A model generated the notes under the pieces. The model saw only the letters and a program-made list of their open reading frames with translations, searched no databases and was not told the DNA's origin. From Uranotaenia lowii (taxonomy: Eukaryota > Arthropoda > Insecta > Diptera > Culicidae): 64,000 nt of DNA. This document shows positions 1 to 10,151 of this stretch, one piece after another. How positions within the stretch are numbered: the first letter of the stretch is position 1; each line of letters starts with the position of its first letter. The position numbers were made by a program, and so were the translations under genes. Where the stretch lies: positions 29,169,130-29,233,129 of the forward strand of contig NC_073691.1 in assembly GCF_029784155.1 (NCBI RefSeq). The letters are read 5' to 3'.

Positions 1-1252
1 CGGATCAAATACTCTTGATGCACATTTGGCTTTGAAAAAAACTGCAATATTAACATTGCGATTTATCGCTTGCCGCTAGTATGCTCAATTAAAAAGCGTA
101 ATTCAAACGTTATGAATCGAATAATAAAATCCTCATTCTACAAAATTTAACTCAACACTTCCCGTTACTCAAATATCTATATTAAACTAGCAATTTGAAT
201 TTAATTATTGATTAGTGAAACATAAAATGGCGAATTTTGTGTTAGTAACGTTCAACAGTACACTGGGAAAATTTAGAATTTTGTTCAGATTTCGTGAGTT
301 AATTAACTCGGTATTAAAAATCCTTTGGATAAACAAAATGTGAATTTTTCAGATAAAACAAAGAACTAAAATTCTACCTTTTTTATGTGATTTTTAATGG
401 AATTGTGTTCACAAACTAATTCGGTTTAAAAATTGGATTCTGGAAATTGAATTAACAAGCAACATTGGGGACCGCGAAGAAATCTATGATTAGAAACACC
501 TTTTACTGAACAGTGAATCTGCATTCTGAATCTAAATTCTGAACTTGAATTCGAAATTGCGCTTTGAAGCTGTATCCGAATTTCCATAAGATTTCTGAAC
601 AAAATATACGATTTCCAAATTTTATTCCAGGTAAGAATTTTATGAACCGAGTTTTAGAGCCCTCATTTATTAATCTATCATTTAAATTCTGCAGTTCAGG
701 TTCATTTAAAATTAACTATTTAAATAATTAATTAAGTTTAAGAACTTTGAATTTGAATATAAAAAAAAATTCTTTTTCATATTTGGAAACTATAATGAAA
801 ATATCGAAAATGCATATGATCTCGAAAAACTTGATTTAAATTTTATATGAAATGCAAAAACATATTTGAACCAGGGTTTCAAAGCAGCTTAATTTCAAAT
901 TTTTGAAGATTCTTTGAACTGAAAATCAAGAATCCTAAACTGGATACAGAATCCGAAATACGAAAATAGGACTACAATGAACCTTCGAAATGGATTTAAA
1001 TTCCAAATTTAATATACAGACCAGAATTTCGATGAACAAGTGACAAAATTTTGAAAAAAGTGTAGCGGAATTTTGGGCTTGGGATGGATTTTTGAGGTTT
1101 TGGCATAAGCTTTTATTACCTAGATTTTTAATCTTGATTAAGCTTTTTTAAAAGTATGAGTGTAGAATAGAATACCTTGCTTACTGTTTTGGATCCTCAT
1201 GGGGGGGGGGGGGTTAACTCTCAAACCCCCCTCCCCCGTTCCTACGGCCATG
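1..1252 (+). mobile_element. hAT-like family E element, right-hand portion (copy 1)
   Basis: The right end reads CCTACGGCCATG at 1241-1252, preceded by a long G-run, TTAAC and C-runs from 1199. The same terminus ends the element at 43695-44006, where it abuts an 8-bp target duplication. Sequence from about 430 to 960 matches the reverse complement of 45345-45900, and 960-1252 matches 43695-44006, so this is one family. By colinearity with the other copy the left end would lie about 1.4 kb upstream of the window. The reverse complement of the terminus (CATGGCCGTAGGAAC) has the CA-G-GGC start common in hAT-type elements. No transposase is visible, so it is probably non-autonomous. The hAT assignment is inferred from target-duplication length and TIR. 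Confidence 0.6.
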
Positions 1253-2229
1253 TATTGATGTCATCATCATTGACCATCATCAACTGTCAACCGCTATTGT
1301 TAGCAATATGCGAATTGACAAAAGGGAACGAAACCAAAACAATGTGTTTTGGTTTTCTGAAATCAGCAGCATTCTGGAACGGGCCAATCCGGATGAGAAA
1401 ACGGAATCTAGGAGGATCCGAAATGTCATTTAATTTGATTCATATAAAAAAATGGAAATCTAGAATCACAACTTGAAACTTAAGAGTAATCAAATCAATA
1501 AGAGTACAAAAGCTCTAGAGTTCTGAATTATTTTTCTCTATTTTATTCCAGAATGAAACTAAAATTTAAAAATTAATTTCTTCGACGAAAATTTACAATG
1601 AAAGTGATTGCAAAACTGGTGAAATTCTCAAATATTAGTTTTTTTCTAATGTATAGTTAGTAGCTATTTGGCAAAACTAAATCATTAAAAACTAATTGCG
1701 CTTACTTTGCGCTGATATTTAAGAAGTTCTGGAAAAATATTTTATTTTAATCATTACTTGAAATTTTTTGGTACTTAGCATTAAGTATATAATTTTCAGT
1801 TATACATTGACATTTATGAGAGATTTTCCAATGAGCTCGTAAGTCAATTTTTTTTACTTCTTGGTTTTCAAAAAAAACGAAAATTATTGTTTTATAAAAA
1901 AATCGCGCAAGGTAAATTATAGATTCGTAGATTTGAAATGTGTCAAAGGATATCGAAATAAGTTTAAAGTGAAAAAAGGTAAAAAAGGTTTTTATTTTTT
2001 TCTTATTTTAAAATGGTTCAAAAAGATCAATTTGAAGGAGAAGAGTGAACACTCATTTAAACTGAACGGAAAATGATGTTATAAATAATAAAAAAATAGT
2101 TTCGTTTTTTTTCAAGAAAATGTATTGAAATTTGTTCAAGCACATCATGAACAATTTTTAAACTATAATTTTTTTAATAACATCAAATGTTAAACATTTA
2201 ATTTTAGTTGAAGAAGGTTTAATGCTCAC
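1253..2229. other. AT-rich sequence, nothing recognised
   Basis: Low-complexity AT-rich DNA with A- and T-runs. The 71-codon open frame at 1861-2076 is Lys/Phe-rich, as expected from A/T runs, and resembles nothing I know. The eight bases after the family E terminus, tattgatg at 1253-1260, are the expected target duplication, but the partner copy is outside the window. Confidence 0.5.
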
Positions 2230-3384
2230 GATTTCATGCGGTATTTTTACATACTTAGTGGCCACCATCCATGGGACTTTTCTAGAAATTCCATTTCCTT
2301 ACTCACTGATCCCGTACTCAGCTGTCTGCCAGGCGATAGAGTTCCACAGTATGAGAAGTGTGGGTGTTTGATCAGAGCTTCTCGGGTTTTTGATAATTGG
2401 AAAATACACTTTTCGCATACGAAAAACGCACACCCAAGAGCCATTCGGCCAAACATTAGCCAACATCCTTTCATCCAAACGAGCCGAGTTGAAAAACTGA
2501 AGACGAAAATTCCTTAAAATTAAAACCACATTCCATCCTTTTAATTTCGGCACACCGAAAAACACTCACCCACACAAACACATACTCACTTCCAGCTCAG
2601 ACAAACATATAATATTAAACATTAAAGAGTGGATCCTGGCCCCGGGAAATCGTCGGACGTTGAAACAAGATACAAGATGTGTTTATAGCGCCAAAAAACC
2701 CTGGAGCTGACCAGATTTTTTGGCACCATCATCAGCAGCAACATCCTTTTCGGGGAGGTCTTCCGAGCAAGGATTTGTTGAAGATATTTCCCTGAAGCAG
2801 AAGCAGGATTCGGGTAACCGTTTGAAACCCGGAAAAAGGACAGGTTTTGTCGACAAACGACGACAATGAATGGCGGGTGTTTGCACTAAGAAAATATTTA
2901 TTAAATTAAATCCTTTTTATTCCGTAAATTAAAATAATGAATCATGTGCGCTGCTGGCTGCCTCGTGTTGTGGGTTGGATGTTGTCGTGTGAGGATGCGA
3001 TGTGTTAACACACAGAAGCATTCATCCTTTTGGAACAGTCGCCTTTAAATTGAATCCTTTCCTGGAGACACCAGGCATGGGTGAATAGGATCATCGTCAA
3101 GGTGCGAAATACATATCCTTTGTTTTTTTTTTCAAGCTGATGTATGAACGCATCTAACAAGGATATGCATAGTGTATTTTGGTTCTGGTTCGTTTGCTTT
3201 GCAGGATAAGAGGTGGTCTAATTTGAAAATTATGTTTGGCTACTGCTAACATCTTTTAGCTTAGCTGTAGAAGATCAGAAGCTGGTTGATTACTACTTAA
3301 AATTTTTGTCGTGAATCTTAAATTTGATGATAAATATTTAGTGTAATGTAAAGTTAGACGGAGTCTTATATGGGTTCATTTTCC
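2230..3384. other. Less AT-rich island, unrecognised (possible host non-coding or intronic sequence)
   Basis: Base composition rises clearly compared with both flanks. The sequence is mixed rather than homopolymeric and shows no TIRs, target duplications or similarity to other parts of the window. Several overlapping open frames of 67-93 codons occur on both strands with no recognisable domain, which is typical of non-coding GC-richer DNA. It may be conserved intronic or regulatory sequence. I see no splice structure that would make it an exon. Confidence 0.35.
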
Positions 3385-3693
3385 AATTTTTGAAACCCTG
3401 AGGTTCATACTCGTCCTTGTTTTTTCGCCAAATTTCAAGAAAACTTCACATGAACAAATATTCGCTTTGAAGGGTATTTCGAAAAATTTGAAAAATCAAC
3501 ATGGTTTTTGTTTTTTTTTGCTTTTGGGGAACCAAGGCAAATGATGTAGATTTTTCAGATCGAATTATTCAGTTTTCCCTTATACATCTCAAAGTAATGG
3601 TTAAATCATAGAAAAACTTAAAAATTCTGTCAATAATCGTGGATGAGCTTCGAATCAAAACGAAGCCTTTAACACCTCAGGGTTTGAGAAATT
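3385..3693. repeat. Short element bounded by inverted repeats (possible MITE)
   Basis: The 20 bases at 3385-3404 and 3674-3693 are inverted copies matching at 17 of 20 positions, including a perfect 12-bp core AAACCCTGAGGT. The internal 270 bp is AT-rich and non-coding. I could not find a convincing target duplication, so this could also be chance or an old, eroded element. Confidence 0.35.
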
Positions 3694-4099
3694 CCAAAAA
3701 TAAATCAAATCGACTCAGTCTGATGAGATATGTTTGACTTTTTCTATAAAAAACCAAACTTTATTCAAAAATGGTTTTAAAGCTCGGAAAACTTGAAAAT
3801 AAAAAGTTGACATTTTTAAATGCTTTAAAAAACAGACCTATGATTAAAAAAAGATTTGATATTTTTAAGGTTAGTAGGATTAACATTTATTACTCTAAAC
3901 ATTTTTTTGATTTACAATAAACAATCATTCGCCTTGTAATAGCCATGTATGACAAAACAAACATTTTGTTTAACATAAATCCTGTACAGCAAAGGACACA
4001 AAGACGTTAAAACATCGAAATTAATGTCAAACAACGTACATATCACTATTGCTACTTCCCAGCAAACATGAAATTGTATCACAAATGATAACTTAAGTC
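3694..4099. other. AT-rich spacer
   Basis: AT-rich sequence with no recognisable gene or repeat, leading into the 5' edge of the R1 retrotransposon. That edge cannot be placed precisely. Confidence 0.4.
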
Positions 4100-4355
4100 G
4101 TTTACAATGGTGTTGCGAAGCGCAGTTCAAATCGGAGGACTGAGATAACGAGAGAAGATGTACATATTGTGGAGCTAGTGTTTGAAATTGTGGTAAATTG
4201 TGCGGGAAAATGAGTAAATGAAAGAAACCAGTGCCCAGACAGAGAGAATATAAGCGAATTGAAGCAAATTATGAAGCGTTTGTGGAATTTGAATCGATAC
4301 CATTCCAACTGCAAAGAATTTTCTCTCTATTGCATTCCCCCAGTACAAACCGAAT

Positions 4356-4739
4356 ATGAAAGACCGCCATGATGCTGTATCAACTGAGCCCTGCAAATTG
4401 GGGTCGAAAAATGCTTCTGATGATATTGTCACCATCCCTCTTTGCGACGACGATAACCCAAAACTGTTTTGGCTTTATTTGTCACGGATCAAACCGGACG
4501 TAACTGAGGACGCCGTTCGGGCCATGGTTCATGCCAACCTTGGGGTAGAAGAAGCCAACGTTGTAAAATTAGTCTCCAGAGGTAGTGATATGAGCTCTTA
4601 CCGGTTCATATCATTCAAAGTTGGCATTTCTCCAGACTCCAAACAAAAAGCATTAGATCCTGAATCCTGGCCCAAAGGATTATACTTCCGGGAATTTACG
4701 GACTATAATTCCCGACAGTTTTGCGGCCTTCAACAGTGA
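4356..4739 (+). pseudogene. R1 ORF1 fragment (RNA-binding-like C-terminal domain)
   Basis: This 127-codon frame corresponds to the C-terminal part of the ORF1 protein of the R2 element at 17651-18499. Shared blocks are FWLYLSRI near residue 38 (R2 has FWIYLARL), a middle segment ending ISFKVG near residue 90, and the signature WPKGLYFREF near residue 105 (WPAGILFREF in R2). The alternating hydrophobic pattern resembles the RRM-like fold seen in ORF1 proteins of non-LTR elements, which coat the RNA; that fold assignment is inference. The N-terminal PHD finger is missing or too eroded to read in 4100-4355. The frame shifts after residue 114, and reading continues in another frame into the Ser/Gly-rich linker. 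Confidence 0.7.
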
Positions 4740-4770
4740 TCAATTTCAACCGCCGCACAGTTGGACATCG

Positions 4771-5215
4771 GGACGCACCAATCATGTCAGTTCGGAAGTT
4801 CTCTTCTCTGGCCACCAACGACCGCTCGATCCTGCCGCAAGTCGTCCCGTTTATCGGTCAGGTGGTTCAGGGGGAGGCTTCCAACTGCCATGCCACGGCA
4901 AGTATTTTCCAGTTTTACGCTTTTCTCCGAGTCACGCACCTCTGCCTTCTAGCACCGCATCGTATACGTCGTATGCTGCTCGTAGTTTAGCACAAACTTA
5001 TCTTGATGTCGACACAACTCCTGGGAATTTCACTAGGACCTCGGGACGCACCTCTCAAAGCAATTCGGAAGTTCTTTTCTCTAACCACCAACGACCGATC
5101 GTTCCTGCTTCAAGTCGTCCCGTGTATCAGTCAGGTGGTTCAGGGGGAGACTTCCAATTGCCATACTGTGGCAAGTATCCGTCTGATTTCAATATTTCAC
5201 CCAGTCATGCATCTT
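4771..5215 (+). repeat. Tandem duplication inside the R1 linker between ORF1 and the endonuclease
   Basis: Two imperfect direct copies start near 4771 and 5043, about 270 bp apart. Each contains tcgggacgcacc, then caacgaccg, then caagtcgtcccgt, then caggtggttcagggggag. In the frame that leads into the endonuclease each copy encodes a Ser/Gly-rich stretch containing SGGSGG followed by FQLP and GKY. The R2 and R4 elements have an unduplicated linker here. The copies differ at many sites, so the duplication is old. Confidence 0.6.
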
Positions 5216-5307
5216 TAACTTGTAGGCCCGTGTCGGGGGTGTTGGAAAGGATTTCATCTGCCCGTACGAATGAAACAGCTTGGTGTTATTATCAGAACGT
5301 CCGAGGC

Positions 5308-5535
5308 GAGCCAGCGGCTTCGGCGTAGTGGTTAGAGTTCAAGTCATCTACGCTAAAGTTCATGAGATCGAATCCCGGTCATGGCATACATAGTACACTT
5401 TCTGTGGTCTGGTGGTTTTAGCATTTGTGAGATGCTAGCCATCATTACTTCGAAAGATGTGCGCTTAGAAAGAGACGAACCAGCCCAAGGCTGAAAGTCT
5501 CTATAATAAGAAAAAAAAAAAAAAAAAAAAAAAAA
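5308..5535 (+). mobile_element. tRNA-derived SINE inserted in the R1 endonuclease domain
   Basis: The SINE is flanked by the 12-bp target duplication aacgtccgaggc at 5296-5307 and 5536-5547. It has an RNA polymerase III A box (TAGTGGTTAGAG, 5326-5337) and B box (AGATCGAATCC, 5365-5375) with tRNA-like spacing. Its 3' region ends gtctctataataag, followed by a poly(A) tail of about 25 bases to 5535. Removing the insert and one target copy restores the endonuclease reading YYQNVRGLRTK, confirming a simple insertion. The same 3' terminus recurs as a tiny remnant at 15391-15431. Mosquito genomes carry many SINEs of this type; I do not assign a family name. Confidence 0.88.
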
Positions 5536-5547
5536 AACGTCCGAGGC

Positions 5548-6727
5548 TTACGCACCAAGTCAGAAGACTTTTACCTTGCGACCATCGAGTGCAGCTACGA
5601 TGTCATTATTCTGACAGAAACTGGTTTGAATGACTCATTCAACTCGGCCCAACTTTTCGGTAATGGTTACTCGGTTTTCCGTTGCGACCGCAGCTCTCGT
5701 AACAGTACAAAAAAAATGCTTTGGCGGTGTTTTGATTGCCATTAAACAATGCCATCCAAGCAGCTTTGTGACCACGGAATGTGGGATTGACCTGGAACAA
5801 GTCTGTGTTGCTGCTTCCATTAATGGAAAAAACATACTCTTCTGTGCTGTTTACGTGCCACCTGACAAAAGTAATTGTGTTCACATTATCGAGTCCCACG
5901 TGGCCACTATACGTGAACTGTGTAACCGTGCTACTGCTGATGAGTCAGTTTTGATATGTGGCGATTATAACCAACCTCGTTTGATGTGGACTGAAAGCGA
6001 AACAGGTGCTAAACTAATGAATGTTGCCGCCTTAAGCTCCGCCGCCGCATCCTCGATCGATGGAACTGATTCGTTAAATCTGATCCAACTCAACTCTATC
6101 AGGAATCATCTCGGACGGACACTTGATTTGTTTTTTGGCCTGAGTGACGAACAAATTGAAATAAGAAATGCCCCTGACATTCTGGTACCTGTAGATTTGC
6201 ACCACCCGCCTGTCGCATTCGATTAACCAACTGCTGTGTTGGCAAGTAACTCCTCGCCAAAGACTTCGGATCGTAGGAGTAGACCGTTAAATTTTCGGAA
6301 GACGGACTTTTCGCTGCTTTTACAGTACTTGAACAGCATTGACTGGGATGCAGTTTTCGGCAATGCATCAGTAGACGTTATGACTGAAACTTTCTGCAAT
6401 TTGATTGGTACTTGGTTGAATTCGTATGTTCCCAGATTTAAACGTCCTGTTACACCTGCTTGGAGCACGCCCAGTTTGCGACAACTTCGACGCGAAAAAA
6501 ATGCATGTTTACGAAGGCTTCGGAAAAATCGAACGGTAGACTCTAACAACAGTTTAAAGCAGCAAGCACAGCCTACCGCAGACTCAATGCATTACTGTAC
6601 AAACACCACGTTCTGCGAGTGCAATCTGGTTTACGTAAGAACCCTCGAAGTTTCTGGATTTCGTAAATTCGAAACGAAAATCGAGCTCCCTACCATCCTC
6701 AGTCTTTTACAACGATGCTGTTGCTGA
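5548..6727 (+). pseudogene. R1 ORF2, endonuclease and linker region
   Basis: After the SINE the frame reads an APE-type endonuclease: LRTKSEDF, then the catalytic-type block IILTETGLND, GGVLIAIK, FCAVYVPPDK and CGDYNQPRLMW, ending with VPVDLHHPPV, which holds the conserved C-terminal His pair. APE endonucleases nick the target DNA to prime reverse transcription. A frameshift lies in the A-run near 5708-5716 and an in-frame TAA at 6224-6226. Reading then resumes in the same frame through a basic linker (RQLRREKNACLRRLRKNR) to about 6727, where the frame is lost again. Both R2 and R4 carry the same domains in the same order. Confidence 0.8.
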
Positions 6728-6975
6728 TTCTCCAGACACGTGTTGCAATTTATTTGCTGAGCATTTTCGGGCGGTCTTCCTGGACACTGCCTCTTCCGAA
6801 ACTGAGTGCTCTGATGCCACGTTTCACTTCCCGGCGGATTCTATAGATTTCAACACCTTCGAGATAGATCAAAGGCTCATCGAAAATGCCGCAAGGAAAC
6901 TGAAAAGCTCTCTTTGCTCCTGGACCTGATGGAATTCCGGCTGTTATTTACAGTCGATGCATCGAAGCTCTCTCG

Positions 6976-8400
6976 TTGCCGCTAGCCCAAATCTATAACC
7001 GATCATTTCAACAACGTAAATTCCCGGATTATTGGAAAAATTCCTTCATGTTTCCTGTCTTCAAAAATGGCGAACGACGAAATGTGAAGCAATATCGAGG
7101 CATTACGAGTTTATCGGCAGGATCCAAGCTTTTTGAAATTGTTGTAAGTCAAGCCCTCTTACGCGCTTCCTCACATTATATTGCCGCTGAACAGCATGGG
7201 TTTATGCCTGGCAGATCGGTGAGTACCAATCTTTTAGAGTACACTTCGTTTTGTCTGAACCAAATGGAAAGATAAAAACAGGTCGATGCTATATACACCG
7301 ATATCAAAGCGGCATTCGATACGATTGATCACGGAATCTTACTCGCTAAGCTAGCTAAGCTCGGTATTCATGACAACATGATCTCTTGGTTGAAATCATT
7401 CTTCACTGAGCGGTGTATTAGGATTAAATTTGGTGATAGCATATCATTTCCATTTACTAACCGATCTGGCGTGCCGCAAGGGAGCAATTTGGGACCTTTA
7501 CTGTTTGTTCTGTTTTTCAACGACTTGATCCTTAGCTTGGAAATTGGAACCAAAATAGGATATGCTGATGATCTGAAACTATTCGTTCCAGTTGAATCCA
7601 CTGTCGATTGTACACACCTTCAATCTTTACTAGATCACTTTGGTGAATGGTGTAGACTTAATAAGCTATCAGTCAGCGTCTCCAAGTGCTCCGTTATAAC
7701 ATTCCATAGAAAGAAAACGCCAATTTTATATGATTATAACATCGATAACCAGCGCCTTGACAGGGTATTTGAAGTTGACGACCTTGGAGTTATTCTCGAT
7801 GCTCAGCTTACGTTCGATAGTCAACGAACTTCAGTTATAAGAAAGGCGAATCGTCAGCTTGGCTTAATCTCCAAAGTAGCACGAGAGTTCAGAGACCCAT
7901 TGTGCTTGAAGTCACTCTACTGCGCACTTGTCCGGTCAGTTACAGAACATGCTGCAATTGTTTGGGCTCCCTTTCAGTTATGTTGGATTTTGCGAATCGA
8001 GCGTGTACAAAAGCGTTTTGTTAGATTCGCTCTACGACATCTACCCTGGCGTAATCCTGAAAACCTTCCCGCATATTCCGACCGGTGCCAGCTTCTGGGA
8101 TTAGAAACATTGGAACGCCGCCGAAAAACTCAACAGGCATCATTCATCGCAAAAATACTGAATGGAGAAATTCAGTCGCCAAACCTGCTAGGAATGATCA
8201 ACTTTAATGCTCCTTCGAGGACTTTACGTCATCACTCTTTGCTATCGAATCGAACCCACCGAACAACTTACGGACATAATGAACCAGTGAGTGCAATGAT
8301 GCGTACGTTCCAGATTGCTGAGCATCTACATCAATTGGGGGAGCCATCTAGCCGATTCATCAACCGAGTACGCCAGTCTTCATTGTTTCGTGTTATCTAA
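6976..8400 (+). pseudogene. R1 ORF2, reverse transcriptase and C-terminal domain
   Basis: A single frame, broken by one TAA at 7273-7275, encodes the RT domain of a target-primed non-LTR polymerase. Motifs in order are YWKNSFMFPVFKNGERR, YRGITSLSAGSKLFE, EQHGFMPGRSVSTNL, YTDIKAAFDTIDH with the first catalytic Asp (just after the stop), SGVPQGSNLGPLLF, and YADDLKLF at 7561-7584 with the catalytic Asp pair. A C-terminal region follows with SLYCALVRS and FALRHLPW, shared with R2 and R4. The frame ends at 8400 and no RNase H is present. The segment 6728-6975 belongs to the same ORF in another frame (GPDGIPA-type block near 6920). Confidence 0.85.
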
Positions 8401-8563
8401 TTGTTTTGTATAGATCCTTAGTATAGATAATTCATTAAAACAAAATGTTCGATGAATAAAACTTAATAATAATAATAATAATAAAATTGTGAAACAATTT
8501 TGCTCCCGCGCAGGCTTCAAGTGAGAAAATCAGGGTCATGTTCTCTCTGCAAAAAGCAATACC

Positions 8564-9512
8564 GTAAACTGAGGAACTTTGATCAGCGGGGTAACTTTGA
8601 TCAACACGTAGTTTTTGCAGATAATCATCATTTACTAAGCCTTAAGTTAAAATATCTGAAAACTGTTTTTACGTTTGAAAGCCTGTAAATTGAGTCTCGA
8701 ATAGGCTTGATTTGGCTTATAGTTGGAGACTTTAAATGACATAAAATTTAATTTTGAAGATTTAAAATATCTGTTTTTTCAAAGACTCACAAACAAACAC
8801 CTCTCCTGATTAAAAAATAGCATTTAGAAGCAAATGGGATGTTTTTTATGACAGTTTAACTTTTTTTCTTTGTGAATTTTGATAGTGGTTAATTATGGTC
8901 ATTCTATGATAGTTTTTGTATATTTAAAGAAACGGACATTTTCTATGAGAAAGCCTGTGTAAAATGAATGACTAAAAACTCTGGCAAATGGTTAAGTTTG
9001 AATAAAAAAAAGAACATAGGAACAGTGGGAAGACCTAGGGAATTGCATGAAGTCAAAATTTCATTTGTTTTTAAGGCCAAAAAATATTGAGATATGTTTA
9101 TAATTTTTGCCCCTAAATGTATGCAGCGACATTGTCCATCTTTTGAGTATATTTGTTTAAAAAAACGTTGAAAAATTCAATTGAGTCCAAACAAAAAGTT
9201 TCTGTTATTGATATTTTAAGCCTTCAGTGCTAATTGGTATTAAACCAATAATTTTGGAGATGTTGAGATCCGTTGAAACCATAGTGATCAATGTTACCCC
9301 GAAATATGAAATCAGGTATTGTCACAAACATTCAGTTATAACCACTAATGTCGTTTGAATATTTTGCTATCAATGATCATATTTTATACTCCTTACCTCA
9401 GTAAGTATTTTAGATTGTGGTTTTGAAACATCTTTCAGAGGACATATTTAAATTTTAAATGTTTTAGTGATACTGTTCTACTGAACATTGAATTTAGTTT
9501 AGTGATCAGTAC
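8564..9512 (-). repeat. Family D TIR element, copy 1 (incomplete right end)
   Basis: It begins gtaaactgaggaactttgat at 8564, immediately after the R1 tail region. Its interior matches the reverse complement of 39893 down to 38376, including the cctctcctga and gacattttctat blocks. The right end is degraded: homology is clear to about 9410 and a possible terminal gtgatca lies near 9498. There is no transposase reading frame. It lies in inverted orientation to the other copy. Confidence 0.6.
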
Positions 9513-10143
9513 TTTCGTTTTTCCTTATCTAAGATCTTATAAAACAAGAATAAATTCTTGATTCCTTGCGTAGCATGCATCCGCATTAACATTTCTTCGA
9601 ACATAATTACATGGTTGATGAGAAATGTGATAACTGAGTATCGAAAAAAAAACAAAAAAATTAAGTTGCTTAGCGAAAAAGGACGCAATGATTCCTGCTC
9701 AGTGAGAGTTTGAATGAACGCATTTTTGTTGTTTTGCAGTTTGCTTACGCATTTTTCAACTAATAAGCTACCAACTCGGAGGTAAAAAAAAAAGCTGTTC
9801 AAAAATTTAAAATAAATAAGTTTTGATTCTTTGAGGAATTCCATGTAAAATATAAGTTTATTTACCTAAACTGACTGCAGGCATCAGAACGATACTATCT
9901 AATAAATAAAGATGAGTTGGACTATATGTTTGTTTTTATATGCAACTTATACAACTTCACACCGCTTAACCGTTCAGTTTGAAATTTTGTATAGTGATAT
10001 AATTGGACATGAGATAGTTCGAGGAAATAGTTTTGGGCCCCTCCCACCATTTTTATTCCCACAAAGTCATGGCACCCATTTTGTCAAGCAATTTTCGTTC
10101 CATTTGGGGGGTTGTTTTTACCATCACTACGGGCCAGGCATTA
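9513..10143. other. AT-rich spacer, nothing recognised
   Basis: AT-rich DNA with short A-runs. Open frames such as 9506-9844 (minus) are Phe/Lys/Leu-rich and show no domain. From about 10010 the composition becomes more balanced up to the hAT target duplication at 10144. Confidence 0.4.
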
Positions 10144-10151
10144 GAAACGAC

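Larger units (their letters stand above)
4100..8484 (+). mobile_element. Non-LTR retrotransposon R1, degenerate
   Basis: Order on the plus strand is an ORF1 fragment, a linker with an internal duplication, an AP-type endonuclease domain split by a SINE, a linker domain, a reverse transcriptase with YADDLKLF, a C-terminal domain and a short 3' UTR. It ends in (TAA)n at 8464-8484, a microsatellite tail typical of several non-LTR clades. No RNase H domain follows the RT. ORF architecture and RT motifs point to the Jockey/CR1-like group; the clade would need a tree. The 5' boundary is uncertain. Two in-frame stops and frameshifts show it is dead. Confidence 0.85.

Noticed and set aside
600..720. 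Apparent intron (GTAAG to CAG) in family E copy 1 absent from the other copy
   Set aside because: The gap is about 65 bp, can be explained by a small deletion at microhomology, and no protein is encoded around it.
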